Part shown: piece by piece, positions 25,601 to 40,600 of the stretch
Layout of the letters: every line of letters starts with the position of its first letter
Position numbering within the stretch: position 1 is the stretch's first letter
NCBI RefSeq assembly: GCF_932526225.1
Contig: NC_064037.1
Coordinates: 14,647,703-14,707,702 of the forward strand
Origin: Nematostella vectensis
Lineage: Eukaryota; Cnidaria; Anthozoa; Actiniaria; Edwardsiidae
DNA: 60,000 nucleotides
Direction: 5' to 3'
Translations under genes and position numbers: made by a program
Notes under the pieces: generated by a model
The model's database searches: none
Seen by the model: the letters and a program-made list of their open reading frames with translations, nothing else
What the model was told of the DNA's origin: nothing

Positions 25601-28600
25601 AGACTCTGCCAAAATCTTTTTTACTGTTGGCCTTTGCATTATTTACGCTTAAAATTACAGACTTAAAATTACAGAAAATTCCAAGTTGATCGTAGATACG
25701 CTGATGCAAATGAAATGTTTTTTTTTCTACTACTATGTTTATAGCTGCTAGCGGTTTACAGAGCGCCTTTAAACCCTCTCTAAGTATTCTGTATTTGTTA
25801 GGGTTCTCATTCCAAGGAGGTGGAAACTTTATCAAAGTCACACGACGAAAAGACGAAGGACCTGGCAAACCAGATTAATGACCTCGTGAGTAAGATATCT
25901 GATCTAAAGATAACTAGAAAGGCTACAGACAAGCTGTAGAAAAACTAGATGGTCTGTCTGGGAGTGGTCTAGACAAGTTATAAATCGACGCAAGTTTGAA
26001 AAGTATGTTGTACGACTATGTGAAACAGAGTAGTTGCGCTAACGTCGGAGACGTTAACTGAACTGGTATTTATAGTGCAGTGTGCAAACAATAATTAGTA
26101 GACTGTTTTACACAGAGTCCAATACAGCCACTGGTGTGAGCGTACAGTTTAATTGATGGACACCTTTTACGTTCTTTTTAGGGTGTCCTTCATGCGACTG
26201 TATTAACTGTATTTATCTGTATGCATTTTCAACGGCTTCCGCTCTTATGTTATAGAAAACGGAAATCCAGGCGAGCGAGAAGCGAGAAGCCGACCTCGTC
26301 ACAGCGCACAAGACTGAGCTAGAGGTGAGATTACCGCTTTTATTGCATTGCCTTTTTAGGTATTTCCAAGGTTTCAGGGTAGCCATTTACAATTTCCGGT
26401 CTTTTGATAGAAATTAGCGCGAGAAAAGGAATCCGAAATCGTAGCCCTTCAGTCAAAACTAGAGGAACAGACTTCGCTGCTTGGTCAAATTCAGCAAGAG
26501 ATGCATCAAACGAAGACGGACCTTGGGAAGGTCTCGCAAGAGAAAGACGAGATAAAGGTACATCTCATCGTTCTAACCGTCTGCGCTGTACCTCTGCGAC
26601 TTTTCCTTGTTTTTCACCATAACGTATCTGCCTTTTTGAAAGCTTTCTTGGAATCTTTCTTGGAAACTCCACTTGATTATACTAATCATCTTCGCTTCAC
26701 CATCACCGCAACTAATTTGTCTTCGTCTCGGAATGTTGCGATGGTCCTATAATAGAGATTACTAGACACCTTTCCTCTCTCAATAGCACATTTTAATTGT
26801 CCTCTTGGAATTTTTCTTGAAAGGAGAGATGAGGCTAAGGTCCCTCGTTTGTTTCTGATCTTGCTAACCGGGTACACTTACTAACAGTACCAATTTGTCT
26901 TCCATTACACAACTGGTAAGACAACGTATTTTTGGGGAGCGTTTGTAGAAGACGATTGTAGTTTCAAAAGAGAGAACAATGTACATCCATACCAAGCTGA
27001 ACCCCCTTCACGCCACTACGACTTTACTTTGTTTTAATGTCTTCTTAAAATCTTTCATGTAGCTTTGTGTTTGCTTGGAACCCTTCTTGGAATCTCTGGC
27101 ACACGAGACCTGTACTAATTTTGGAGCATCATCTCGGAAACTACTTTAAACATCTGCCTTTGTTCTGAGAACTTACTCCGATTATCCCTATCAATAGAAT
27201 GACGTAGTCACTCCTTCATGTATTCAGTGAAATGTTTGCATTGTTTTTACAAATTCGTCTTTATAAAAGGTTCTATTGAGGAAATTGTTTCACACGTTCG
27301 ACCTCGTTCTCGTCTTTTTAGCCATCTTTTTTCTTCTTCTAAACAATAACTTATCGTAAAACCAAACTCGAACATTTTAGAATTATTATATTATGCAAAC
27401 TTCAATTCACATCAGTATTAAGTGCAGGAGTCGAAGCAAAAGTCGAATGTAAACCCAATTTGATAGCACTCGAGTTCCCTTCTGTGCAGTTATTCGTGGG
27501 AAAGTGTTCCTTCCCCAACTCTAATGGGTGCTGAATTTGAAGGAGCTACAGACTTCTAATGAGTCTGAACTGATGCGAGTCAGAAGCGATTTAGAAGAGA
27601 TGACATCACTACTTCAAAGCAAAAAAGTAGACCTCGAGAAGATAAAGGAACAAAACGAGAAAGCCGCCAAAGAGCTCACGGAGCTTAAGGTATAACACAA
27701 AACGGAAACTTCAACAAATAGACTTCTTCAACGAAAAATGATTTTTCTACAAACTTCTTCGGTGCTTTGACGAAACTCGACACGTTGGACTTTTCTACAT
27801 ATTACTATGTTTTTACCATCTATCTAACTCGGGGAATATAGTGCCTTCATCGTACCATGCATTTGATTTAACATTAAGCCAGACACTTCAACTAAATTCT
27901 TCTACGAAAGCCAACGACCATGTCTCTTTAAGACTAAGCCGCAAAAATGGACTAAGACAAATGCAACCCTTACGATATCGAGACATACGAGATGGTTTCA
28001 TTATTTCCGTAGTGCCATTATTGTTATTTCTTGTTGTTATATTTATTATGATTGTACGTGATTGTGCTCTTCCCAAAGGGGAGTCTATCGACTAGGGAAG
28101 CTGAGGTAGAGTCTTTACAAGGTCAGCTTAAAGGCAAGACTTCGGAGATAAATATAATGAACGCCAAGCTACAGGACTCGACAGTAGCGTTAGAAACGGC
28201 TTCACAAGAGCTGCAAAAAGCCCAGGTGAATATTGTTTAAATTGTGGCAATAAAAAATTAAGTAAACACTTCTGTGCCAAATTATCGACTTCACTAAAAA
28301 GTCCGTACCTCACGATAATCCTCAGGTCTAAACACTCAGTTTATTTTTTCTTAAGGTGATGTAAGCATTTGCTTTAAATATGATGAGCGACATACTTAAA
28401 ATTAATTAAAATAAGTCGTAAACAGTGAAAACGTCAAGACAGATACAAGCAGCTACGAGCATAATTGGAGTAACCCGTTAGACCCTCTTGACGACAAGAT
28501 GTTTTGTAGGACAAGTATCACACGTTCTTTTTAAAGTAGTATAGGATAGCCAAATTTGTGATAATATTTTCAAGGAACTGGAAAGGTCTAAGCAATCGGA

Positions 28601-31600
28601 GCTTAAGGAAGTCCAGTCTAGAGTAGAGGACGTGACGTCCTCGCTGGGTGAGAGACAAAAGGAACTGGATAAGCTTCGTGAGGATGTGGAGGCCATCTCT
28701 CAGGAGAGAGACCAGCTGAAGGTATCCAAGGTGTTTTGTTTTTGGAAACAATGTCTCATCCACTCTATCGTTACTAAGAAAACTTACACTCCAACATACT
28801 CGTCCCAACTCCAACATACTTGTCCTTACAGTAACATTTGATAAGGTGAAGTAAAGGATAATCTGCATAGATGACAATCCAGGTATAACTCTTCACAGGG
28901 TTAAGTGAAGGTTAATCAACATAAATAACTATAACGCTTTTTTTTTTCTTTCTATATCTCTATCTTGTAGCAGTTTCAACTCTGACTTTTAAGAAGTGTT
29001 ATCAGCTTACACAAATTTTTTGTAATTTCTAAGAAGACACATCGTTACCATTGGGTGGTACCTTTATGTTAAGTCCCGTGCTAACAAGCTGATTGTTAGT
29101 CATTGCACGATAGATGATATTCTTGAAGATTCTCAAGTAAGATATCAACCACCATTCAAAGTATTATAGGCCAAGTTCCACGCTATCAAGCTTATATACC
29201 AACTTAAACTAATGGTGCTGATGCTAACACACTAATAAATGATGGTGACAAAAGTCCTAAGTGGCCAAAACAACATGTAGCTTATTCCTGGAAAAGTATA
29301 GTGTTAGTAGCAGAAGTCATATAACTTTTATGTCATCATTTTATTGTCACTTTATTCTTCATCGTTAATGCCCTGCTTTAGTGCCTTGCATTACCTTTAT
29401 TACCTTCAATACCAAATGAACTAGTATACTAACAGAAAAATGGACATGAGTTAGAAAAAGCAAATCGCATATGAACGTACAATCGAAGAATAGCACCATT
29501 TTTTGCTTTTGGCTTCCCTTTATTCGGTACTCAATCTTATGTAGTCTGTGATGTTTGCCATTTAAAGGAAAGTGACAAAGCCAATACAGAGCTAGTGGGA
29601 TCTTTGAGGCGACAGCTGGAAGGCGAAGCTTTCACGATAGACAAGCTTATGGAGGACCTAGAACACGAGAGAAAACAGTTGCAACGCGTGTCATCCGAAC
29701 TTCATAAGGAACAGGTAGATTTAAGGAAGAGTAAGTGGAGCTTGCTAAAGCGTAGGGATGAATACAATCAATGCGTCGCAGATTTATATTTAGTGAACTG
29801 GCTGTGGTCCTTCCTTAAAGAAGTCGGTTTAAGTCAGGTCGCTGTTGAATCCTTTTGTTTCCTGCTTTTATACACCAGAGACCTGTGAGTTGAATCGTAT
29901 AACGGCGTCCAATCTACAGAGACTCACTGCCACCGTTCGGGTCCTCCTCACTTAAAATCGACATCCTATTATGAAGTTATTTTAACTAGAGTATGTTGTT
30001 TAACTAGAGTAACTAGAGTACCTTGCTCTTTAAAGGAAAATGGGCGCGATAAAAACACAGAACTGACAGAGCTGAGAGATTTGCTCAATAGATTAACCGT
30101 ACTGGGCGAGAAACAGACTAAAGATTTGGAGACACTTCAGAGACTACAGGAGAGGACATCCCAGGAGCGAGATAACCTGAAGGTAGACTCAAATGATGAT
30201 TTATTCAAGAAACGTTACCGTATCCACGCGAACTCCTCTTTAACTGCATCCATAATGCATCCGTATAACTAGAACCATAAGAGCACTTAAAATATTCTGA
30301 AGGTAGATCCCAATGACTTTATATTCAAATAACGTTGCCTTATCAATGCATCTATAAAACTTGCATCAAAAGAGTGATTTAGCTTGATAGACCAAATATA
30401 TATTTTTCTCAAATACTTGGTAGACCCAAATATTTTTTTCTTATTTCAACGGTGTTTCTGTATACCTAGAGCGCCTCTATAACCGCATTCATAGAACTAA
30501 CATCATTTGTGTGTTACTACCATTATACACCCCCGCTTATCCTGTCACACAAAGCATTCAGTGCCACCGACTACTTTAAACGATTAGCTTCTTTTCAATT
30601 GACCATTAATGTTTTTTTTGTAAATAATAACAAAAGCGGCTGGTCTACATTCTTTTATTCCACGTTCCGATTCAAATATATTCCCGCCATTGGAGACCCA
30701 AATGAAGCGTTTGAAGATGATTACTGAAGCTAATGAATGCGCATAATTGTTTTTTACAATATCTAGACATATAAATGATATCATGTCCTCCAGAATCTTT
30801 GCAATCCCTTCCTTGAATAATGTTCTTTTCAAAATCCCGTGCTTTTCAAAATCCCGTGCAACAAAATATAGTTGTTAAAGTGTAATAGTCAAGCCAGAAC
30901 AAAAGAAAACAAAGATATTACAGTGTATTAATACTAAATAAACTAAATAGTATTTCACGGGTTTTTGAAAACCACTTTATGTATATAAGCGCTGACCAAT
31001 TCATTGAATTGGTGGATGGCAGTTAAGAGTGTGACCCGGTATTGCACCACACGCGACTCCCACCCTTTTACTGACGTACGTGTTAACTCGGGGTTGTCAT
31101 AAAGAAATGGTATTTTAGATAAGCGGAGAGAAAATATGGTTTATCATGCATAATATACTACCATAGTAATTAGAAGACTTAACCAGAAAGAGATCAGATT
31201 TTTATCACTAGGATCAATATCGTCGTTATATCGCGCTACAAGTTTTGTTAACAGCCATGGTGTACTGTTAATATTGATAAAGGAAAGCTTAAATACCAAA
31301 GATAAAGAAGTTCTGGCATTAGACGAGAAATTGAGGCGGCAGAATGCAGAGTTGGATAAGCTTACCAGCGAGCTCAGTACCACCAAGATGGCGCTAAAGA
31401 ACGTCCAGACAGAGAGGGAACGCCTGAAGGTATGCGAGGGATTCCAATAAAATACATGCATACATCACATGAGGGCGAATACAATATAGACGTAAAGACA
31501 AGCCCAACTGTTCGATTTATTGTTTGAGAGGATGAAGGTATGATAAGGGTTAAAATAGTAGTACTTTGTAAAGCAATGGTATAATATAGAAATAGGCTAA

Positions 31601-34600
31601 TCTCAGACAAACTAACCCTGGCCATTAAATTTTGAGAGGATGAAGGTGTGCAAAGGACTTTAATTGAAATACATGAATTAAACGAAGCCCCCTCTTCAAC
31701 TTGTTTAGCAAAGATTAAATGTAGAAGTGAATGGCTCAAAGGGGTACAAGCTTACCACAGTGGAACCCGGATTTTACGGTAACCTCCATTTTACAATGGC
31801 ATTCTTTTATTCCGGCGGAAATACAGTGAAATGTATTAGAAATTACCTCGATTTTACAACGATATTCTCGATATTACGATACAAATCTGTTCTCCTGAGA
31901 GTAATTTTGACCTCGATACAACGATATTACTGATTCTGTCTATCAACATAGAGAGAAAAACTCAAGACAACTAGGAAACTACAGTTAATCTATTTTTTGA
32001 CTTTACAGGGCTTGTTCAAAACAGATAACGTTCTTACAGAGAGTTACAGTTTTATTATTTTGTAAAAGTTGATAATTAACCCGACCTCGCTACAACGATA
32101 TTTTCAATGGATTTTCTTTTATATCGTAAAATCGAGGACCTCTTTGCGACGATACCTCTATTCTACGATACATTTTCTTTCCCCCGAGGCATAGCGTAAA
32201 ATCCAGGTTTCACTGTATAAATTTCCCTGAATCGTATCTGGTTTTGGAATCAAAGGGGCCCTAGGGACCCCGCACCATTTTCTTGTAAGGAAAAGCAGCT
32301 TATATTGTCAACCTGTATTCTTTATGAAAGGAGCTAGAGTCTATGCAACAGTCGACGCAGAATGAGGGTGAGGAAAAGGCGATGCTGTTATCGCGTGTAT
32401 CAGAAGAGCTAAACACTATGAAGATACTCCAACACAAAGCGGAAGTGGAGAGAGAAGTAATTAGGCTCTTGCTGTTTGTATTGTGACCGTATTTTGGAAA
32501 GCCTAAAGATAATCTTTGTTGCTCTTGTAACATGCCGTAGGGCTTGTTGTACACGTAATGACAGCTTTGAGCAATAAGGATTGTATGTAGGTGTGGGGGC
32601 AGGGGGGATGGGGGAGGTGGTTCACAGCCCCTTAACCTTGCTCTTAATGCTGGATGAAGTCTCGCCTGGCAGGATACAGGAACTTTTGGGAAAGGGAACA
32701 TGATACAAAACCATCAGTCACATCAGCTATTGCAAAAACGAATCCTTTGTCCATTTTAAGTAAAAAAAAAAAAAAAACTACCAGCATCCTCCGCTTCTTG
32801 ATTCGTACACAATCAATATTTCCTGCTATATTTATAATGTCTTTCCCTAAGGAGCTTGAAGTCTCGAGGCAAAAAGAACTGGACGGAGTAAGATCAGAAC
32901 TGAAGCAGAAGACCTCTGACGTCACAAGGCTTGCCAAAGAACTGGAAGAGACGAAGATAGCGATGGAGGAACTCTCACAGGAGCGGGACCTGATGAAGGT
33001 AAGGCAATAATTAAAGGTAATGATTAATAATCCAGGGAACATTGATTGAAGATAGCAAAGCATTAGGTTTTTTCCATTACAGCATATTACTCTCTGCCCC
33101 TGTTACTGCTTTTACGAATTTGCTATTTTTCGTAAACTCTTTCATTGTCTTGCTGAAAATGGTTAATTGTATTTATTGTAGGAGCTCGCAGATGCAAAAG
33201 ACATAGAAGTTTCAGCAATACAAGGTCAAATCACGGACAAAAGTTCCCAAATCGCAAAACTAGCCCGGGAGCTGGAAGCACTGAAGATATTACAGGATTC
33301 AACAGCAAAGGAGCGCGACTTTTACAAGGTATTGAAGTCTGTAGACTTAATTTCTGGTTTGCGAGCTTAGCTTCCTTTGTCACCAGCCCGACCTCTCTCC
33401 TTTTCCCTGCTGTTGCTCTCACTGTGCCATCTACAAGGTTAAAAAAAAAGGAAAAAAGAGGTTTGATTTTGATTGCATGGCGAAGAAGTGCTTCGGTTCG
33501 CGCCAAAGTATGATTATACCCTCCTTGTTGTGAGGCTTATGTCAATCAAAGCTAATTATTGGTTAATTATCGATTTGCTATAATGGCCGAGGTAGTGGGC
33601 GTCATACTCAATCACTAATTGCCTTTAATACTCGTACTGACTACTTATTTTAATGTGCGCATTCTAGGGAATTGCGCACTTTTAAACAAATTCAAACTAC
33701 ATCAATATTTTAGTCCGTCTTGAAGCAAAAATATGTCTTTGCTACTCGTTTACGTTCTCAGGAACACGAAAACGCGCAGCAGTCAGAGACATCAACCTTC
33801 AAGACACAGCTTGTCGAACAGACATCCCAACTGCATGCTATTACACAGGAACTCGCCTCTCTCAAAACATTACTCGAGACGACAGCCAAAGAGAAAGAAA
33901 CTCTTGAGGTACTATTCAAATCTAACGTTCAGGATTAGCTTTCATAAGCTGTCAACTCTCCTCTAAAAGACACTTCTAGTAAGTTGACAATTCTGGGCTT
34001 TCGGATCATCTCATATCCCCATTTGCCATCCATACAAACTCTTATTGAGCACCTTGTAATTCAGTTTGGTTCGATGAAATGACGAATATATTGGTAATAT
34101 TGCGTATCACGGAAAACAATGTTTAATTTTTAGGAATAGAATTTCGGCACCAAAATTTTGAAAGTAGTTTCCTTGTAAGTTGCATCACTCTATTTTTTCA
34201 GGTTTTGATGCTATTTGAGACTATCTTGGAGACTACGGACACCTTTTATCATCTCATTTTGATCATGAAATCTTCCGAATACCGTGGTGTACTAAAAGTA
34301 CATACTACGGAAATCTATAAAAAAATGTGTTTTTTGTGAAATTCCGCTTACTAACTGTAAGACACGTATCCCTTTTACGTGATGCACCCCAATTTCTTTT
34401 GTCTCAGCTGGTAGACTTTTCTTGCACAGCGGACAGTTCTACTAACCTCGAGAAAGTTGACTGTAATAGTACCGATCGCATCGTTCGATAGGAAAATATC
34501 ATCAATGCCCTGGTGTGCCCGTTGGCAAATTGAAGTGCTTTCTTCGAAATTGAGTTTGGAACTTCGGAGAATTCTTAGTTTTAGCTGCCTAACTTACAGA

Positions 34601-37600
34601 CCCCATTTTGGAAGCCTCAACCCTAGTTTAATTCAATTTTGAAAAGCGAATTGGACGTTGGAGTTATCATTGTGACATGTTCTAATGGACACTTTTAAAT
34701 CGCAGGTAAGCGAGAAAAACCTCCTCCAGGAAGTGTCAGCATTGAAGTCAAGCTTTGAGGAGAAGGTGTCTGAGCTACGGGTACTATCAAAAGAGCTGAA
34801 GACCGCGCAGGAAACATTGAAAAATGTTTCTAAAGAGCGAGATAGCTACAAGGTAGTGCATGCTTATCGTAGAAAGGTAGGGTAGACTTGGGTGTTTAAA
34901 AGCTGCGAAGAGACATCGTGGTCGTGGAAATAGGTAAACGCCAATAGATACTGTATTTAGGGGGGGAGGAACAACAAAATCATTGATGGATTGGTTGTCT
35001 AAAGAATTAAATGATAACTGTAACTCTGACTATATGTAACTCATATAACCTGCTAAATGTATTATAAGGAAAATAAAAATAAACTTTTCTGCTGAAAATT
35101 AAACTGCCATCAATATGATGGCATACTAGATATTTGTCAATCTGGTAAACTAGATAACCATTTGTCGGTGCACATTTTTCTTCTATCTGTGTAGGAATCC
35201 GTACAGTCTAAAACCGTTGAGTTGTCCAATGCCAAAGCCGACATAGAGGAAAAGAACTCACAACTTCAAACAGTCTACAAGGAGCTCAAAAGCGTCAAAG
35301 GCTTGCAAGAGAAAACTGAGAAAGAGAGAGATGACTTGAAGGTAGAGAAGAAACTTGTGGGACTGATGGTGATCAAGCTAACGAAATAATGTCCGGCTCT
35401 TTTATTAACGTCACATCTTGTACACTCCCGTACATGACTACTAAGACGCTCTGTACAATTTCAGACGTACCTTGGGAAATCTCGCATCTTCTTTTTCTTG
35501 GACGTCGCCTACAATTCTGGACATGACCTGAATCCACTTGGAATGTCGTACGAATTCGGACGCAATCTTCAACAAACTTGAATATCACTTTGGGTAGCTT
35601 TGAACAATATGGAACTTACCTACAACTTTGGCACGATCTATCTCGTACGCGATATCTTAACTTTGTGACGTATAGTCCATTTGTATTAGGTCTCCGTTTG
35701 ACTGGCTGAATGATAGAAATGGTTCTAATGAATTCAACGTAACCGACATTTTCCGGAAGTTGTAGACTTTGGTCTTCTTATTCTAATACTTCTATTATTT
35801 CATTGAAACTACTATCCTACAATGCCTCCTGTGTACATTCATTTCCTAGAAATTCTCTATTATGAATACAAACACTCGTGTTTTCTTATTGACCTCCTAT
35901 GATGTTTTGCACACTAATTGTTTCAGTAAAGGTTTTTGGTGTTGGAACTAACCTAAATGCTTTAACAACGTACCCTATATTTTCGAATTATTGACTTCTT
36001 GATCCAAGAAAGCTCTTTTGAATGAACATTTAAAATAGCCTTCTCCTACTTTTTATTACACATGCATTAATTGCTTTATTGAAGCTCTTGATATCCTATA
36101 TGGCTTTCTACGTTCCCAGCATTCCGAACAATTGACTACTTACTCCAAGGAAGTTGTCGATAATGCGCCATTGCTCCATCAGAGGTCTCCTTGGAGTAAC
36201 ACCATCCGCATGGTCTCTCTTATGTTTTCATGGAACCTCCAAACCTTGCACCTGCCATGTCGTCTCTCTTGGTGACCGTTTCCGTTCCCTTTGATAACTC
36301 ACTTTCACTTTGGTGTCTTGTGTAAACTCTGCTTTATATTTGATAAATTTATACATTCTTTTTAGATATTGTCAAGCGTAAATTTGTTAAAGTTAATTTT
36401 AAGTTTTAGATGTCCATACAATTTCTCTGATCCTCCACCTTTACGCTGCTCTTAATTTGTTGTTTAATGTTATTGGACGTGATTATTTCAGGCACTTCAG
36501 TCCAAGTACGAGACAGAAATCAAGGCGAAAGAGTCTGAAGTATCTCAGATCTCGTCAAAACTAAACTCCGCTCTTGCCGAGAGGGGTCAGGCTGATGTAG
36601 CCAAGAGTGAGGCCGAGAAGCAGCTTGCGGACATCCTTAGCAAGTACGAGGACCTGAACGTCAAGCACAAGAAGCTCCTTGAAGCGCACAATGAAACAAC
36701 CAAGGTAATACCGCGTTCGCACAATCACTGAGAGACACAATGAGACCACTAAGGTAATATTGTGTTTGCACGATCACTAAGAGACACAATGAGACCACTA
36801 AGGTAATAATGTGTTCACACAATTACTGAGACACCATGAAACCACTAAGGTAATACTGTGTTCACACAATCACTGAGAGACACCATGAGACCACTAAGGT
36901 AATACTGTGTTCACACAATCACTGAGAGACACCATGAGACCACTAAGGTAATACTGTGTTCACACAATCACTGAGAGACACCATGAGACCACTAAGGTAA
37001 TACTGTGTGCACACAATCACTGAGAGACACCATGAGACCACTAAGGTAATACTGTGTTCACACAATCACTGAGAGACACCATGAGACCACTAAGGTAATA
37101 CTGTGTTCAAACAATCACTGAGAGACACCATGAGACCACTAAGGTAATACTGTGTTCACACAATCACTGAGAGACACCATGAGACCACTAAGGTAATACT
37201 GTGTTCACACAATCACTGAGAGACACCATGAGACCACTAAGGTAATACTGTGTTCACACAATCACTGAGAGACACCATGAGACCACTAAGGTAATACTGT
37301 GTTCACACAATCACTGAGAGACACCATGAGACCACTAAGGTAATACTGTGTTCACACAATCACTGAGAGACACCATGAGACCACTAAGGTAATACTGTGT
37401 TCACACAATCACTGAGAGACATCATGAGACCACTAAGGTAATACTGTGTTCACACAATCACTGAGAGACACCATGAGACCACTAGGTTAATACCCTGTTC
37501 ACACTAACACTTAGAGACACCATGAGATTTCTGATAGCTCTTTTGGCTTCTTATCTCATCCCCCCATTGTCTTGTCTTATCAGCTACAGCAAGTCAAAGA

Positions 37601-40600
37601 AGAGCAGTTACAAGCTATGGCGTCCTCACAGGACTCGATATCAAAGGAGAAAATTGAAACGCAGCAGAAACTCCAGGCAGACTTACAGGCCCTACAGAAA
37701 CAGGTACGGAGATCATGTTGGAACATTAATTAACAATCGGAGTCTCTATTTCCACGGCTGATTCACGAAGCCAATGCGATATTTTTTAATGAACTTGGTA
37801 TTCTTTGTTTTGTGTATTCGTAACGTCGGGATGCGTATTTCAAGAACAGACAAGAACAGACACAGAATTTCATTGCGTAGAGAGCGGCTTGTTTATTTGA
37901 TTTCATGACATCCTCTGTCTTATCGAATACAAAAAATATTTCTCTACGTTTTGCTTGGATCGCTACACATCACAACATATTAAATTTTTCCAAATAATAG
38001 GCAGATAAGTTTGGGATGTATAAAGGTGTATTCAAGATGACTTTAGCCAACGCCTTCTCTACGCAATGAGATTCTGTGTTTGTTCTTGCCCGTATACGCA
38101 TCCCGGCGTTACGAATACGTGTGACATTTGATCGATAAGCATACCTTGTAAATTTGCATTTGTCGGAAAAGATTCGGAAACCAACCAAGCAAAGTGTAAT
38201 CACATTCCATTTCGCACTCAAGACAATAGCTATAGAAAACGACCAAAACATAGAGGTCCGAGGGAAAAGAGCTGGAATTATGCGTCGTTTAGGGTAGATA
38301 AAAGGATATGAAGGATGTTTTCAATGACCGCTCAATTTACACAGCGTGATAATTAGTCATCAAAGTATTCGGTCAACGATTTAGGAAAAAAAAGGTTCGT
38401 GGGGATTGGATATGGGACGCATTTTTATTGTTGCAGCGCCGAATGAAGTGGTAGCGCTCTAAGATGGCGAGGCATCATTAACGTTATAAGAAAGAAATCT
38501 CGCAATCTAAAAAACTCTCAATCGGTTTTGGCATCAATTCTTAGAATATAGGTATTAAGCAAAATACTAGAGAGGTTTGGTTGTCCAATTTACCTCTCTG
38601 GTCGAAGTTGTGTGGTCTAAATAATACGGGTTAATATTATATACATTAAACCTCAAAAATCAACATCGTTAATTTTCTCAAAAACGCTCATGTGAAAATT
38701 GTTCAAAATCACCCCGCAATTGGAAAACAATAGTATCTTCAAGCTCCATGGGTTTATTTTATTGAAACTTGCGATCTGGAAGTAGCATTATTGGTATTAG
38801 ATTAGGTAGGGTGACGTCATATCTTGGAGAGACCACGCCCTACCTTAAAAAAATGCAGAATATATGAACTTCCATTCTCCTTGGTAATGTAGTGCATTTA
38901 TATCTACAAATCAGTGCAATGCGCCCATGTAGCAAAAGCGCGAGGTGGAGAGGTATCGAACTTCTGGTACTGTAGTAAGTCGCCTTAAATGGTCATTTCT
39001 CGTTTTTTTTATAAGTTTTTTTTATAATTTCTTAAAAACATTTTAGACTAAACAGGTGAATTCGTATTTTGAATGGTCTATAACTGAGACATTTTGGCCT
39101 AATGGGTTCTTTAATTCTAGGTTTTCACCCAAGTGTTTTTATGAAGGGTTTTAATTTATTATTTCATTAAGCATCACGCAAAAAAGAGCGACATTTCCTT
39201 TGTCACTTGACAAGGTTTAGGTATTTTCTAGGTACTCTATCTGACGACGTATGACTCATCTCATCTTCATCTTAGCCAATCGGCTCCTGACCTCACCTGT
39301 ATACTTGTTAATCATTGTAATGCTTTTTTTAGCTTGAGGAAGTGAAGGCAGTCTCCACTAGCAGACAAGAGGAACTGACCCAGCTGCGGGCATCCCACGA
39401 TGAAGGGCTTTCCCTGGTATCGCAACTACAGACCAGACTGTAAGTTTATCAACAATGCCAAATATTTTTTAAATATTTTTATTGGACTATATATATACAT
39501 AATATTAACACAAGTATATGCGTTGCTTACATTTAGCCTATTCTAACCTAATATTTTTTTTTTTCATAAATACTCTTTTAACATTTCTTTTATATATTTT
39601 TCTTGATCTTTTCTTACCTTTTCAATGCCAGACATAACTCATCCAAACAACTGTTTAACATGGTTGCAAAGACGACTCGTGAAATTTGAGCTATGGAAAA
39701 CTAACCCGTGCAAATTATTTATAAATTGAACTCTAAACCGTTTGCTTGGTACATTTGTACTCTATGACCAAACAGCAATCCATGTTATAATCCACCATGA
39801 AAGGAAATGAACGTAAAACAATTCAAGAGGGAACGGTGAGAATTGGATACATTTTATAAGATGAGTCAATCAACCAAAAGAGTGAGAATGTGAAAAAAAA
39901 GTAAGTATTTACAAAATACTTAATATAGTCAAGATAACTCTAAGAGCACGGATGATTGAAAAACTTTGGAAACTAAACTGTACAACATGCGTGTGACTTT
40001 CAACAAATTTCTTTAGATATCTTATGTGCTACAAACTAGACTAAAGAAATCATCAACCATAAACTAAATCTTATCTTAAAGATATATAGAAAAGTAAAGG
40101 CTTCCGTTCTAAAGATAACAACATGAACCTTCATACTGCAACGATCCCTAGCCTAAACAGCCAGTCAGCCTGTTTGTAACATGCATATGTGTTCCCCTTT
40201 TGTCAGGAGTGATTCCCAGTCAGAAAAGGACTCTATGCACAGAAAACTGGGTGTGCTCGAGCAGCAGCGAAACCTTCTTCAAGAGCAAGTGTCTGACATG
40301 GAGCAATACAAAGCAGCTTCAGAAAACAACGAGAAGGTAAAGAATAACTCGGGGTCAGGAGTCCATACTGCCACATAGACTATTTTTCACATTGCAATTT
40401 GTCTGGAGTCCAGGAATGCCACATAGACCATTTTTCACATTCCAATTTGTCTGGAGTCCATGACTGCCACATAGACTATTTTTCACATTCCAATTTGTCT
40501 GGAGTCCATAACTGCCACATAGACCATTTTTCACATTCCAATTCGTCTGGAGTCCATGACTGTCACATAGACTAGTTTTCACATTCCAATTTGTCTGGAG

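Noticed and set aside
27490-27542. Earlier start of the CLIP1 exon at the CAG near 27489
   Set aside because: The extension contains an in-frame TGA and would break the 147-nt length shared by its neighbours.
36690-37495. CRISPR-like regular repeat array
   Set aside because: No unique spacers: the whole 49-bp unit is repeated, and the genome is animal. The same holds for the 48-bp and 25-bp arrays.
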